Source: an uncultured Sporosarcina sp. (GTDB lineage Bacteria > Bacillota > Bacilli > Bacillales_A > Planococcaceae). Taken from it: DNA of 64,000 bases. The notes beneath the pieces are model-generated. The model had not been told where the DNA came from and made no database searches. It worked only from the letters and a program-made list of their open reading frames with translations. Made by a program: the position numbers and the translations under genes. Location: contig CANSAF010000001.1 in the NCBI GenBank assembly GCA_947644645.1, positions 103,311-167,310 on the forward strand, in the 5' to 3' direction. Within the stretch, counting starts at the first letter, position 1; each line of letters begins with the position of its first letter. Shown here one piece after another: positions 1 to 9,109 of this stretch.

Positions 1-379
1 TTCCAAAGCCAGCTGCAGAAATGGCGGCGCCAGCAATCGATCCAATTAATGCATGTGATGAACTTGAAGGAATACCGTAATACCAAGTGATTAAATTCCA
101 TGCAATCGCGGCGACAAGCGCAGCTAAAATAATAAGAGATCCATCTTTTAGTATGAAAGGATCTACAATATCTTTAGAAATGGTTTGCGCCACGCCCGTA
201 AACGTAAGCGCCCCGACAAAGTTCATAATTGCAGCCATAAAAACGGCTGTTCTTGGTTTTAAAGCTCTCGTTGAAACAGATGTTGCAATCGCGTTTGCGG
301 TATCATGAAATCCGTTTATAAAGTCGAATGCTAAAGCAAAAATAACGACAATAATGGTCAGGAGTAAAACTGTATCCAT
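1..379 (-). CDS. pit: Inorganic phosphate transporter, Pit family (partial, N-terminal part)
   Basis: This gene runs off the left edge, so only about 126 N-terminal residues are present. The reading starts MDTVLLLTIIVVIFALAFDF and continues with the INGFHDTANAIATSVSTRAL signature of the Pit/PHO-4 family, which carries low-affinity metal-phosphate/H+ symport across the cytoplasmic membrane. A second hydrophobic block ends in GIPSSSSHALIGSIAGAA, also typical of the family. The ATG at 379 follows a good AAGGGGGAT ribosome site. It lies 16 bp downstream of the DUF47 gene, the usual DUF47-pit operon order. Family assignment is firm. The rest of the protein cannot be judged. Confidence 0.93.
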   Translation of the reverse strand, partial: MDTVLLLTIIVVIFALAFDFINGFHDTANAIATSVSTRALKPRTAVFMAAIMNFVGALTFTGVAQTISKDIVDPFILKDGSLIILAALVAAIAWNLITWYYGIPSSSSHALIGSIAGAAISAAGFG

Positions 380-395
380 TTAAAAAAGATCCCCC

Positions 396-1016
396 TTACG
401 CATTTCGCATAATAATCGTTTCAATTGTGTTCGCGACATCTTCACAGTAATCCGCTACTTCTTCTAGCTGTTCGTAAATGTCTTTAAATTGGATGATTCG
501 AATGGGATCTTTTTCTTGAATGAATAATTGTTTAATGGATGTTCTATAAATTTCATCGCAAATGCTCTCGAGTTGTTTAATGAGTACAGCGTGATCTCGC
601 ATTTCAACGAGTTTCTTTTTGGCAAGCAATTGAAGGGCTTTCACAATTTCGTCTGTACTTTTTACGATGTTTTCCATGAAGGCATGGACATATTCGTCGA
701 TTTCGGTTAATGAAAACATTTCAAGATGTGCAGCAAAATGTTCGATACCATCTAAAATATCATCCATTTTAATGGATAATTGTAAAATGTCTTCGCGCTC
801 AATCGGTGTCATAAACGAAGTGTTTAGTTTTGTCGTTAACTCATAAATTAACGCATCGCCTTCTCTTTCGTATTCTTTTAATTTAATGCTCACTTCTTTT
901 AAATCTGCAACGCTCTCTATTTTGAAATCATCGGCATAATGAATCGCTTCCTGGACGTGTTCAGCAATTTGAAGTAGTGCGGTGAAAAAAGGATCTGTCT
1001 TATTAAAGTTGAACAT
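396..1016 (-). CDS. DUF47 family (PhoU-like) protein, partner of Pit transporter
   Basis: A 206-residue all-helical, charged, soluble protein without signal peptide or membrane segment, beginning MFNFNKTDPFFTALLQIAEH. Length and the pattern of repeated acidic E/D-rich helices (for example KMDDILDGIEHFAAHLEMF) fit DUF47, a relative of PhoU. DUF47 genes are commonly co-transcribed with Pit-type phosphate transporters and are thought to modulate them, probably through bound metal, but the molecular role is not settled. It precedes pit by 16 bp on the same strand, so a two-gene operon is very likely. No Pho box was recognised upstream. Confidence 0.9.
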   Translation of the reverse strand: MFNFNKTDPFFTALLQIAEHVQEAIHYADDFKIESVADLKEVSIKLKEYEREGDALIYELTTKLNTSFMTPIEREDILQLSIKMDDILDGIEHFAAHLEMFSLTEIDEYVHAFMENIVKSTDEIVKALQLLAKKKLVEMRDHAVLIKQLESICDEIYRTSIKQLFIQEKDPIRIIQFKDIYEQLEEVADYCEDVANTIETIIMRNA

Positions 1017-1307
1017 TTTTTACCTCCATATAAATAATGATTTCTTGTTTTTTAGCACTATTAATCATACCAAATACAAGGAGAAAAGACACGCATAATT
1101 CGACATTGTTTGCCGAAGATTGGGTTAACAAATAACAAATTAAAACTTTTTACTAAAAAATGAAAGTTACAAAAAACTTATTATAATAATCTGTTTTTAT
1201 TTTGGGAGTCCTATTTAATTTTCAGAACGATAATTGCAGGAATATTAACTTTTTTGTTGAAGAAGGAATCAAAGGTGAGAGAATTTATTTGTATTTTTAT
1301 AAAAAAA

Positions 1308-1333
1308 TGAAACTTTCGCGGAAGTCATGCGTA
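1308..1333 (+). promoter_or_regulatory. SigW-type ECF promoter of the NfeD-floT operon
   Basis: TGAAAC at 1308-1313 is followed after exactly 16 bases by CGTA at 1330-1333. This matches the Bacillus extracytoplasmic sigma-W consensus (TGAAAC-N16-CGTA) with no mismatch. The start codon of the downstream gene lies 44 bp further on. In B. subtilis the equivalent yuaF-floT operon is a known SigW target, so sequence and context agree. Confidence 0.85.
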
Positions 1334-1376
1334 TACATAGTTGATTAGAAAATTAGAATGGAAGGGAGGAAATCGT

Positions 1377-1913
1377 ATGGAATTATTTGGGCTGCCTATT
1401 GTACAGGTTTATTTATATACACTGATTATTGCAGGTGCAATTACCATCGTTTATTTATTGTTTAGCGATATGATTGACGGAGTTTGGGAAGGGATTCCAT
1501 TTTTTGATCCAGCAGTGATTTTGGCATTTTTCACATTTTTATCTGCGGCAGGCTATATTTTAGAGTTAGTCGTTAGCTGGCAAAGTGGTCTTATTTTAGC
1601 CGTTGCCATTACGATTGCAGTTGTCCTGGATATTTTATTGTATTTCTTTGTATTATTACCACTTTCTTCTGCGGAAGTATCACTCGCTTATTCTGATGAA
1701 TCGTTAATGGGGCAAGTAGGCCGCGTCATCGTACCCATCCCAGTCAATGGTTATGGGGAGATTGTGATTGAAACGGTCAATGGACGCATTAATAAACGTG
1801 CTGCTAGTTATGAGGATAATGCGATTGATTATGGCAAAGAAGTGTTAATTATAGAAGTGAGAAATGGTGCATTTATCGTCAAGGAATATAAGCCATTTCG
1901 CTTTGAATCATAA
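1377..1913 (+). CDS. yuaF: NfeD-like membrane protein, flotillin partner (YuaF-like)
   Basis: Translated from ATG 1377, which sits seven bases after GGGAGGA, this is 178 residues. An upstream TTG at 1341 has no ribosome site. Three hydrophobic segments (about residues 7-27, 42-61 and 66-92) are followed by a soluble C-terminal beta-rich domain of about 80 residues (GQVGRVIVPIPVNGYGEI and onwards), the OB-fold layout of NfeD proteins. NfeD proteins pair with flotillins or stomatins in membrane microdomains. The gene is 18 bp upstream of floT and shares its SigW promoter. A role in membrane-stress response is inferred from B. subtilis YuaF. Confidence 0.85.
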   Translation: MELFGLPIVQVYLYTLIIAGAITIVYLLFSDMIDGVWEGIPFFDPAVILAFFTFLSAAGYILELVVSWQSGLILAVAITIAVVLDILLYFFVLLPLSSAEVSLAYSDESLMGQVGRVIVPIPVNGYGEIVIETVNGRINKRAASYEDNAIDYGKEVLIIEVRNGAFIVKEYKPFRFES

Positions 1914-1931
1914 ATTAAAGGAGGAATTAGT

Positions 1932-3497
1932 ATGCCAGGTGCTTTAATAGCAATTGGAATTGTCGTTTTTGTTTTACTCGCCATTATACTGGTTTATATT
2001 GCAAAGTATAAAACAGTAGGACCGGACGAGGCGTTAATTGTCACGGGGAGTTATCTAGGTTCTAAAAATGTACATACGGATGACTCAGGAAATCGAATTA
2101 AAATCATTCGCGGGGGCGGTACTTTTGTACTTCCAGTTTTTCAACAGGCAGAGCCACTTAGTTTATTATCAAGTAAATTAGAAGTGACAACACCTGAAGT
2201 TTATACGGAGCAAGGTGTGCCCGTTATGGCTGATGGAACAGCGATTATTAAAATTGGTGGTTCGATTTCTGAAATTGCAACTGCCGCAGAACAGTTTTTA
2301 GGAAAATCAAAACAAGACCGTGAAAATGAAGCGAAAGAAGTGTTAGAAGGTCATTTACGTTCGATTTTAGGTTCGATGACTGTTGAAGAAATTTATAAGA
2401 ATCGAGATTTATTCTCACAAGAAGTGCAACGTGTTGCATCTGAAGATTTATCAAAAATGGGGCTTGTCATTGTTTCATTTACGATTAAAGATGTGCGTGA
2501 TAATAATGGGTATCTAGATTCACTTGGGAAACCGAGAATTGCGCAAGTGAGACGCGATGCTGATATTGCGACGGTAGAAGCAGAAAAAGAAACACGAATT
2601 AAAAATGCGGAAGCGTCAAAAGAAGCGCAAAAAGCAGAGTTAGAGCGTGCAACTGAAATTGCTGAAGCAGAAAAAGAAAATCAATTGAAAGTTGCAGAGT
2701 ATCGTTTAGAGCAAGATCGTGCAAAAGCACAAGCCGACCAAGCATACGAACTACAAACGGCGAGATCGAAGCAAGAAGTTATGGAACAAGAAATGCAAGT
2801 TAAAATTATCGAGCGTCAAAAACAAATTGAGCTTGAAGAAAAAGAAATTTTGCGTCGTGAAAGACAATACGATTCTGAAGTTAAGAAGAAAGCAGATGCG
2901 GATCGTTACGCAATTGAACAACAAGCTGCAGCTGACAAAGCAAGACAACTTGCGGAAGCAGATGCTGAAAAATATCGCATTGAAGCGAAAGCAGCTGCTG
3001 AAGCAGAAAAAGTTCGTCTTGATGGTCAAGCGAATGCTGATTCTAAACGTGCACAAGGTGAATCTGAAGCCGATATTATTCGTTTGAAAGGTCTTGCAGA
3101 AGCCGAAGCGAAGCGTAAAATTGCGGAAGCATTCGAACATTACGGAGAAGCCGCAATGCTTGATATGGTCATTCGCATGATTCCAGAATATGCGAAACAA
3201 GTTGCAGAACCACTTTCGAATATTGATAAAATTACGGTTGTCGATACAGGCGGCGGTGAAGGCGGTGGTGCCAATAAAGTCACGTCTTATGCGACGGATT
3301 TAATGGCGACACTTCAAGAAAGTTTGAAAGCAACATCGGGTATTGATGTAAAAGAAATGCTAGAAAATTATTCGGGTAAACATAATATTCGTCCAAGTAT
3401 TGATGCTTTGACGGATGAAGTGAAAGCAACGAAACAGCCTTCAATTGTAAAAATGCAAGAAGAAAATGACGGTGCAAGTGAAGAATCAGAAGATTAA
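1932..3497 (+). CDS. floT: Flotillin-like protein FloT
   Basis: This 521-residue flotillin is close to the usual length of about 510. It has an N-terminal hydrophobic anchor (residues 4-23), then an SPFH/PHB domain (YIAKYKTVGPDEALIVTGSY through about residue 200), then a long coiled coil rich in A, E, K and Q (about 205-400, the AEAEK-type repeats), then a glycine-rich linker and a variable tail. Flotillins scaffold functional membrane microdomains and affect fluidity, signalling complexes and cell-wall synthesis. AAAGGAGGAA precedes the ATG. It is the second gene of the SigW operon and is followed by a strong terminator. Confidence 0.95.
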   Translation: MPGALIAIGIVVFVLLAIILVYIAKYKTVGPDEALIVTGSYLGSKNVHTDDSGNRIKIIRGGGTFVLPVFQQAEPLSLLSSKLEVTTPEVYTEQGVPVMADGTAIIKIGGSISEIATAAEQFLGKSKQDRENEAKEVLEGHLRSILGSMTVEEIYKNRDLFSQEVQRVASEDLSKMGLVIVSFTIKDVRDNNGYLDSLGKPRIAQVRRDADIATVEAEKETRIKNAEASKEAQKAELERATEIAEAEKENQLKVAEYRLEQDRAKAQADQAYELQTARSKQEVMEQEMQVKIIERQKQIELEEKEILRRERQYDSEVKKKADADRYAIEQQAAADKARQLAEADAEKYRIEAKAAAEAEKVRLDGQANADSKRAQGESEADIIRLKGLAEAEAKRKIAEAFEHYGEAAMLDMVIRMIPEYAKQVAEPLSNIDKITVVDTGGGEGGGANKVTSYATDLMATLQESLKATSGIDVKEMLENYSGKHNIRPSIDALTDEVKATKQPSIVKMQEENDGASEESED

Positions 3498-3502
3498 AAA
3501 GT

Positions 3503-3555
3503 AAAGAAGAGGTTGTCCTAGAAGTCGTGTACTTCTTGGGCGCCTCTTCTTTTTC
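3503..3555 (+). terminator. Rho-independent terminator after floT
   Basis: AAAGAAGAGG (3503-3512) pairs with CCTCTTCTTT (3543-3552). An inner hairpin (AGAAGT/ACTTCT) lies in the loop and a T run follows. It is one of several compound terminators of this design in the window. Confidence 0.85.
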
Positions 3556-3576
3556 TGTGTGTATTATCATAAATGA

Positions 3577-3605
3577 TTGTCAAACCTTAAGAAAATCTTC
3601 ATAAT
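3577..3605 (+). promoter_or_regulatory. SigA-type promoter of the ABC exporter operon
   Basis: TTGTCA (3577-3582) and CATAAT (3600-3605) are separated by 17 bp. The spacer holds TTAAGAAAATCTTCA, an imperfect inverted repeat that could be a response-regulator site, as seen in front of other Firmicute peptide-export ABC operons. That last point is inference. Confidence 0.55.
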
Positions 3606-3675
3606 TCCCCTACACTCGACTTCATAAACAACTTCTATACTTTGTTTATCGATGAAAAACAAAGGAGCGTTACTA

Positions 3676-4374
3676 ATGATAGAAGTATTGAATTTAAGCC
3701 ATTCTTTCCAAATCGGAAAAAAAGGTAAAGAAAAAAACATTCCAGTATTAAATGATATTGATTTTACTGTTAAAAAAGGTGAGATTGTTTCGATTGTAGG
3801 AAAAAGTGGTTCAGGAAAATCGACTTTTCTACATATATTAGCAGGATTTATTGTTCCACAAAAAGGCCATATTTTAATTCGAGAAACAGAAACTTCTGCA
3901 TTTAATGAAGTAGAAAGTGCAGCCTTTAGACTTGAAAACTTTGGTTTTATCTTTCAAAACTTTCAACTGATGCCTGGACTGAATGCATTTGAAAATATTG
4001 AATTACCATTAAAACTAAAAGGCATAGAAAAAACGGAAAGACGCCGGAAAGTGAGTGCCCTGATGCAAGAAGTTGGCTTAGATCATGTGGGAGATCATTA
4101 TCCAAACGAATTATCAGGTGGTCAACAACAAAGGGTAAGTATTGCGCGTGCGCTTATTACAGATCCCCCAATTATTTTTGCAGATGAACCGACAGGAAGT
4201 TTAGATTCAGAAACAGAACAAGACGTTTTGTTATTAATCCAATCGCTGAATAAGTTACGCGGGATTACTTTTGTCATGATTACACATGATGAAGAAGTGG
4301 CGCATGTTGCGGATCGAATGTATACGATGCATGACGGTCGCTTAGTGGAAGGAAGTGTTCAACATGCAATTTAA
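3676..4374 (+). CDS. ABC transporter ATP-binding protein, LolD/MacB-type
   Basis: From ATG 3676, nine bases after AAAGGAG, the protein is 232 residues. An upstream in-frame ATG at 3652 has no ribosome site. Motifs are complete: Walker A GKSGSGKST (about residues 37-45), Q-loop FIFQNFQLMPGL, signature LSGGQQQR, Walker B IIFADEPTGSLD and the switch histidine in MITHDEE. The MPGLNAFENIELPL stretch is typical of the MacB/LolD/FtsE group, which powers mechanotransmission rather than substrate import. It overlaps the permease gene by 11 bp, so the two form one unit. The substrate is unknown; peptides, antibiotics or lipoproteins are possible. Confidence 0.92.
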   Translation: MIEVLNLSHSFQIGKKGKEKNIPVLNDIDFTVKKGEIVSIVGKSGSGKSTFLHILAGFIVPQKGHILIRETETSAFNEVESAAFRLENFGFIFQNFQLMPGLNAFENIELPLKLKGIEKTERRRKVSALMQEVGLDHVGDHYPNELSGGQQQRVSIARALITDPPIIFADEPTGSLDSETEQDVLLLIQSLNKLRGITFVMITHDEEVAHVADRMYTMHDGRLVEGSVQHAI

Positions 4375-5638
4375 AGATCAAATCGATTTTGTGCGCCAGC
4401 ATATTAAGAAAAATAGATTACGTGTATTTATGACGATTTTAGCAGCAACAATGGGAACGGCATTTTTAATCGTTCTTGCATCGGTCGGTTTTGGTTTGCA
4501 TGATACACTTCGAGGAGAAATGCTATCGAATCGTTTAGTGACGGAGATTCAAGTACATGGAAGTGATGAGGCAGAAGAACCGGAGAAACAAGTTGATAAG
4601 TTTAAAGCAATGGAAAATGTGAAAGCAGTCCTAGACCAACAAAAATTAGGCACATATCCCAAAATAATGCTTGGAGATTTCGAAGGCTATTTTGAATTTG
4701 TCGTTTCAGATTTTAAAGAAGAGGCAAAAGTTGGTTTTGAATTAAATAAGGGAAGATTACCTGAAAACGATTCTGAAGTTGTAGTGGGCAGTCATTTTGC
4801 AACGTATTTACAAAATACTACTGAAGTAAAAGAAGGCGAAGAAATGCCTACATATGAAGGAGATTTAATCGGTCAAACAATTACGTTTGAGATTGAAAAT
4901 AATGAAGGTGATTTGGCAGAAGAAAAACTAGAATTTACCGTTGTAGGTATTGGAAAAGAGCCAACGAGAGAATGGGTAATGGACGGGCGAGTTTTTGCGG
5001 ATGCTTCCATAATTCCTAAAATTGAAGAGCTCTATCAGACGAGCGAAGAGGAACAGTTTAGTCTTTTTTATCATAGTATAATGGTTTACGCAGACAAATT
5101 GGAAAATGTCAGTCAGATTGCGAAAGCGATTGAAGAAGATGGTTTTTATACGTATTCGGTTGCGAGTGAGTTAGAACAATTGGATGTCTTTTTCTTAGCT
5201 TTAAAAGCGGGACTAATTTTTGTAGGAACGATTGCGATTTTAATCGCTTCAATCGGTATATTCAATACGATGACGATGGCGGTTACAGAACGTACGCGTG
5301 AGATTGGTGTGATGAAAGCGATCGGGGCAAATCCAAAATTGATTCAAAGACTCTTTATCATGGAAAGTGCTTGGATTGGGATTATCGGAACAATCATTGC
5401 GATTATTATTTCGTATGGTGTAAGCATTATCGCCAATTATTTATTGCCAATTATCGTGACTTCTGCTTTAGGCGGGGAAGACTCAAGTGAATTAAATATC
5501 GTATTCTCAGTGATTCCGTGGCAATTAATTGTCATCGCATCGTGCATCAGTATTGGTGTAGCAGTGATTTCAGGATGGCGACCAGCACGAAAAGCAACGA
5601 ATATCGATGTAATTCAGGCGTTAAGACAGGAATTATAA
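4364..5638 (+). CDS. ABC transporter permease, MacB/FtsX family
   Basis: Starts at ATG 4364, with GGAAGG ending ten bases upstream; the GTG at 4355 is too close to it. The 424-residue protein has the MacB plan: one N-terminal membrane helix (about 17-41), a large extracytoplasmic domain of about 230 residues with many acidic residues, then an FtsX domain with three helices. Family motifs are SIGIFNTMTMAVTERTREIG and the terminal GWRPARKATNIDVIQALRQE. With the preceding ATPase it should form a dimeric mechanotransducing exporter. The acidic external domain hints at a cationic ligand, but that is speculation. Confidence 0.9.
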   Translation: MQFKDQIDFVRQHIKKNRLRVFMTILAATMGTAFLIVLASVGFGLHDTLRGEMLSNRLVTEIQVHGSDEAEEPEKQVDKFKAMENVKAVLDQQKLGTYPKIMLGDFEGYFEFVVSDFKEEAKVGFELNKGRLPENDSEVVVGSHFATYLQNTTEVKEGEEMPTYEGDLIGQTITFEIENNEGDLAEEKLEFTVVGIGKEPTREWVMDGRVFADASIIPKIEELYQTSEEEQFSLFYHSIMVYADKLENVSQIAKAIEEDGFYTYSVASELEQLDVFFLALKAGLIFVGTIAILIASIGIFNTMTMAVTERTREIGVMKAIGANPKLIQRLFIMESAWIGIIGTIIAIIISYGVSIIANYLLPIIVTSALGGEDSSELNIVFSVIPWQLIVIASCISIGVAVISGWRPARKATNIDVIQALRQEL

Positions 5639-5665
5639 TTAAAAAGAGTCGGAAAAGACTTGGTG

Positions 5666-5715
5666 AAAAGTGCATGAAATCAAATTTCAAATCTTGATTC
5701 ATGTGCTTTTCTTTC
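5666..5715 (+). terminator. Terminator after the ABC exporter operon
   Basis: AAAAGTGCATGAAATCAA (from 5666) pairs with TTGATTCATGTGCTTTT (ending 5710), with one small mismatch, followed by T-rich sequence. The core GCATGAAATCAA recurs in the terminator at 16207. The rest of 5716-5932 shows nothing recognisable. Confidence 0.8.
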
Positions 5716-5932
5716 TGAATAATTGTCAAGTTTTGATGGTTTATTTACTTATATCCCAGTTTTTTATAAGAATTTTACATAGATAAATGCTTGGCGATGA
5801 AAGTCTAATATTTGTTATGTTTAAGTTATTGAATTATTATATTTAAGTCTATATGTATAGTAGTGTGAGAAGGGCGAACGAATCGCACTATAATTCGCTC
5901 GCTCTCCTCGATTTTATTTTATAACGGATAAC

Positions 5933-7543
5933 CTAGTTATTTTCCTTATAAATAAAATAATCAAAATCTGCATATCTATTTTGTCCGGAAGTATCTTGAC
6001 ATTGCATGCCGACAAAAGCGCCAGTGAAAAAGCCTCCACCTTGGATATAGTCGTCCGAAAGTTTATGAGACTGGAACTGGATAGGAATTGTATGCCAATC
6101 TTTACCATCAAATGAATAAGCGTATTCATATATATTCTCTTGTACGTCTACTTTTAAATAAATATCTTCTATATGTTCAGGGATAGGGATTTCATTGCCC
6201 TGTAACGGTTGATCAAAAACAAAGTTATCGCATGTATTTACTTCTAAAATTCTCCCTTTATCTTCATGCCATGTGATTTGTAGACTAGTCCAATTCTCAG
6301 TATTATAGTAATTGACTAATCCAGCAGCTTGTTGGAAAGAATCAGGTCGAAATTTAACTTTTGTTTCCGCGATGAAATTAAAACTTTGCCAACGTCTTGC
6401 AATAAAAGCTTGGGTAAATTTTGATGTTAATGATTCTTTCCCATAAAGTCGCAAATGACCTGGATTATCTGTCAATGATAAAACTTCTTTGCCTAAAGGG
6501 ATACGTAGTGATTGAAAATGATTGTTTAGTGTATCCGTATCAAAATCATCTTTTTCATCATAGTCTTTCTCCCAAACAACTTCTTTAATCGCAGGTCCTT
6601 CAATTTCTAAAGAAGGTTCATTGCCACCAACGACGTAAGGCCAGTCATTTTTCCACTCTAAACGTTGAATCGCAGTCTCTCTTCCAAGCGGACAGTATCC
6701 ACGACTATCCAAGATAGGCTGATTGTTTTGTGGCAAAGGTCTTCCTGTTAAATGGGCTAAGAACCATTCATCCGTATGAGTATGTACGATGGATGCATGC
6801 CCAGACTTTTGCAGTGGATTTCTTGGAGAATCCCAAGACGTAATTAATGGATTTTCAGGATGGACTTCATAAGGACCCCATAAGTTTTTTGACCTTGCGA
6901 TTGTCGCAGCGTGATGATATCTAGTACCGCCTTCCGCTGTTAATAAATAATAGTATTCATTAATTTTATAAATATGAGGTGCCTCAACTAACTTAATATC
7001 TGTACCTTCAAAAATGATTTTTGCATCTCCAATGAGTCTTTGCTTTTCAACATCATACTCCTGTAAAACAATCCCATAAAAGTTATGATGGTTCAGTCGA
7101 TGATCCCAATACATATTGGCTAAATATTTTTTGCCGTCAGCGTCATGATACAAAGAGGGATCGAAACCAGAACTATTTAAATAGATTGGTTCAGACCATT
7201 CACCGTCAATCGTGTCACAAGTCACAAGGTAATTATGACAGTCTTTCCACTGTCCTTCAGTAACTTTAACGTCTGTGTAAATGAGCCAAAACTTTCCATC
7301 GTTGTATGAAAGCTGAGGCGCCCAAACACCGCCAGAATTCGGATTGCCTAACATGTTTAATTGACTTGTTCTTGTAAGGGGCCTTGTCGCCAGTCGCCAG
7401 TTTTTCAAGTCCTTTGAGTGATAGATTCCAACACCAGGAAACCACTCGAATGTTGAAACGGCAATATAATAATCTTCACCTACTCGACAAATACTTGGAT
7501 CTGGATTAAACCCTTTTAGAATTGGATTACGAATCGTAGCCAT
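5933..7543 (-). CDS. xynB: Beta-xylosidase, glycoside hydrolase family 43
   Basis: A 536-residue intracellular enzyme (no signal peptide) that releases xylose from the non-reducing end of xylo-oligosaccharides. The N-terminal five-bladed propeller carries the GH43 catalytic triad at the expected positions: general base Asp15 (FNPDPS), pKa-modulating Asp128 ([10 protein letters not shown]) and general acid Glu187 (VEAPHIYK), matching the numbering of well-studied beta-xylosidases within one residue. Residues about 330-536 form the C-terminal beta-sandwich (GH43 C2, concanavalin-like). The start follows GGATGGAG. It is transcribed away from xylR, from a promoter overlapping an operator at 7721-7745, and fits the adjacent importer and xylAB. 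A side arabinofuranosidase activity is possible. Confidence 0.93.
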   Translation of the reverse strand: MATIRNPILKGFNPDPSICRVGEDYYIAVSTFEWFPGVGIYHSKDLKNWRLATRPLTRTSQLNMLGNPNSGGVWAPQLSYNDGKFWLIYTDVKVTEGQWKDCHNYLVTCDTIDGEWSEPIYLNSSGFDPSLYHDADGKKYLANMYWDHRLNHHNFYGIVLQEYDVEKQRLIGDAKIIFEGTDIKLVEAPHIYKINEYYYLLTAEGGTRYHHAATIARSKNLWGPYEVHPENPLITSWDSPRNPLQKSGHASIVHTHTDEWFLAHLTGRPLPQNNQPILDSRGYCPLGRETAIQRLEWKNDWPYVVGGNEPSLEIEGPAIKEVVWEKDYDEKDDFDTDTLNNHFQSLRIPLGKEVLSLTDNPGHLRLYGKESLTSKFTQAFIARRWQSFNFIAETKVKFRPDSFQQAAGLVNYYNTENWTSLQITWHEDKGRILEVNTCDNFVFDQPLQGNEIPIPEHIEDIYLKVDVQENIYEYAYSFDGKDWHTIPIQFQSHKLSDDYIQGGGFFTGAFVGMQCQDTSGQNRYADFDYFIYKENN

Positions 7544-7588
7544 TAATCTCCATCCTTTCCCAACTTATATATTTTTTCTCGATTATGT

Positions 7589-7602
7589 TGAAAGGGCTTA
7601 CA
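7589..7602. promoter_or_regulatory. Possible cre (CcpA) site in the xynB leader
   Basis: TGAAAGGGCTTACA matches the cre consensus TGWAANCGNTNWCA at 13 of 14 positions, but the mismatch falls in the usually conserved CG centre. It lies 46 bp upstream of the xynB start, where CcpA could act as a roadblock. Treat as tentative. Confidence 0.4.
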
Positions 7603-7720
7603 TAAAGGAGAATGAAAAAGTAATGTAATTAGGTTAAATTTCAGGAACTCATCTACTAAAATGATTGACTTGTTATGGTTTATAAAATTTAGATTACATT
7701 ACTTTCGTTAATGATATAAC

Positions 7721-7745
7721 ACTTTGTTCGATTAGTAAACTAAGT
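7721..7745 (-). promoter_or_regulatory. XylR operator and promoter of xynB
   Basis: Read on the minus strand, ACTTAGTTTACTAATCGAAC... forms an imperfect inverted repeat (TTAGTTTA / GAACAAAGT) of the XylR type and resembles the sites at 9005 and 12968. A minus-strand TTTACT, 17 bp and TATCAT make a plausible SigA promoter overlapping it. The site begins directly after the xylR stop codon. Confidence 0.65.
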
Positions 7746-8933
7746 TTAATTTAATTGATGAATACTGTCTTTTAAAAAGCGTTCAATTGTGAAAGCGGCT
7801 ACGCCTAATGGTGTTGATAATGTGTAGTTTTCTGAGAAGTCAATTTGTAAGCCTGATTGTTGGAACCAAAGGCCTTGTCTAGCTACTCTCTTTTTCAATG
7901 GACTAATAATCCATTCTTCTAAAGCGGCAATTTGGTTGCCGATAATGACTTGTTGCGGATTGAACGTATTAATGATGTTATTGATGCCTACGCCTAAGTA
8001 ATCACCAATTTCTTCAAATAATGAAGTGGCTTGTTCATTGTTGTTTCTCGCTAGTGTTAATAAGTTTTCTATAGGAGGCTCATCGTTCATTGGAATTATA
8101 AGACCTAGTTTCTGTGCATTTCTAATTAAAGCCTGTTCAGAAGCGTATAATTCCCAGCATCCCTCATTGCCGCAACTGCATGTGGCACCATTTACTTCAA
8201 TCGTCATATGACCAAGTTCTCCAGAAAATCCATTATTCCCACGATATAAATCACCATTTAGGAATAATCCGACACCAATTCCAATGCCAGCACTAATGTA
8301 AATAATATCATTAAAGTCTTTTCCTACACCAAACTTTTTCTCACCGTAAGCACCAGCATTGGCTTCGTTTTCTATAATGACTGGAATGTCATATTGCTTT
8401 TCAATCACATCTTTTAAATCAATGTTTTTCCAATTAAGATTAGGCGCAAGTAAAATGACTTCATCTCTATTTACTGTACCAGGTACGCCTATACCAATCC
8501 CAATCACCCCGTATTTACTTTCTGGCGCCACTGAGATTAAGTGCGAAATGATTGTAAATATTTTGTCTTCGATTTCTTTGTATGGAAGATCATTATAAAG
8601 AATCCGTTTTTCTTCGATAATATTCCCACTTAAATCAGTCAAAACACCAAGTAAATAATTAACCCCTAAATCAATCCCAATGGAATAACCCGCTTTATTA
8701 TTAAATAAAAGCATGACGGGTCTTCTACCACCGCTAGACTCACCAGGACCAGATTCATAAATGAGTTCTGCCTCTAATAACTCGTTGACTAACGCTGATA
8801 CGGTTCCTTTATTAAGTCCTGATTTTTTAGCAATGTCTGCTCTTGAAATAATCTCTTCGCTAATAATTTTATCTAGCACTAATGATTTGTTTTGTTTTTT
8901 AACAACATCTAAGTTCCAAGTTTTATTTTGCAT
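7746..8933 (-). CDS. xylR: Xylose-responsive transcriptional repressor XylR, ROK family
   Basis: This 395-residue ROK regulator has an N-terminal winged helix-turn-helix (about residues 20-75, ISRADIAKKSGLNKGTVSAL followed by GRRPVML) and a sugar-kinase-like sensor domain with GIDLGVNYLLGVLTDLSGNI. The zinc-binding motif CSCGNEGCWE defines the family. XylR binds operators in the absence of xylose and releases on binding it. The gene lies between xynB (same strand) and the divergent importer genes, and XylR-like operators flank it on both sides, so autoregulation through the 9005 site is likely. Length and neighbours make XylR much more likely than a ROK glucokinase or NagC. Confidence 0.92.
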   Translation of the reverse strand: MQNKTWNLDVVKKQNKSLVLDKIISEEIISRADIAKKSGLNKGTVSALVNELLEAELIYESGPGESSGGRRPVMLLFNNKAGYSIGIDLGVNYLLGVLTDLSGNIIEEKRILYNDLPYKEIEDKIFTIISHLISVAPESKYGVIGIGIGVPGTVNRDEVILLAPNLNWKNIDLKDVIEKQYDIPVIIENEANAGAYGEKKFGVGKDFNDIIYISAGIGIGVGLFLNGDLYRGNNGFSGELGHMTIEVNGATCSCGNEGCWELYASEQALIRNAQKLGLIIPMNDEPPIENLLTLARNNNEQATSLFEEIGDYLGVGINNIINTFNPQQVIIGNQIAALEEWIISPLKKRVARQGLWFQQSGLQIDFSENYTLSTPLGVAAFTIERFLKDSIHQLN

Positions 8934-9004
8934 CGATTATTCACTCATCCCTTTCTTTCCGTTATTCTAACAAAAAAAAGTGATATTTGATATAGATTGA
9001 AAAA

Positions 9005-9048
9005 ACTTTGTTTATTCACTAGACTAACAAGTTGTGTTTTGTTACAAT
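9005..9048 (+). promoter_or_regulatory. XylR operator overlapping the promoter of the xylo-oligosaccharide importer
   Basis: The operator-like ACTTTGTTTATTCACTAGAC begins at 9005 and ends in TAACAAGT near 9032. TAGACT (9020-9025) and TACAAT (9043-9048), 17 bp apart, form the promoter, with -35 inside the operator. The same TTTGTT...TA-ACNAA layout occurs at 7721 and 12968. The position between divergent xylR and the importer suggests control of both. Confidence 0.7.
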
Positions 9049-9061
9049 GAAAACGCATACA
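9048..9061. promoter_or_regulatory. cre (CcpA) site at the importer promoter
   Basis: TGAAAACGCATACA matches cre consensus TGWAANCGNTNWCA at 13 of 14 positions, including the central CG. It starts at the last base of the -10 box, a location typical for CcpA repression by glucose. Confidence 0.6.
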
Positions 9062-9109
9062 AAAAGTATTGCAAATTTTAAAACAATAAAAACAAAGGGG
9101 GATGGAAAG

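Noticed and set aside
2719-3200. Two long open frames inside floT (plus strand 2719-3087, minus strand 2751-3200)
   Set aside because: Both lie wholly in the coiled-coil coding part of floT. Their products are biased low-complexity sequences (Lys-rich or Phe-rich) created by the repetitive GAA/GCA codons of the true frame.
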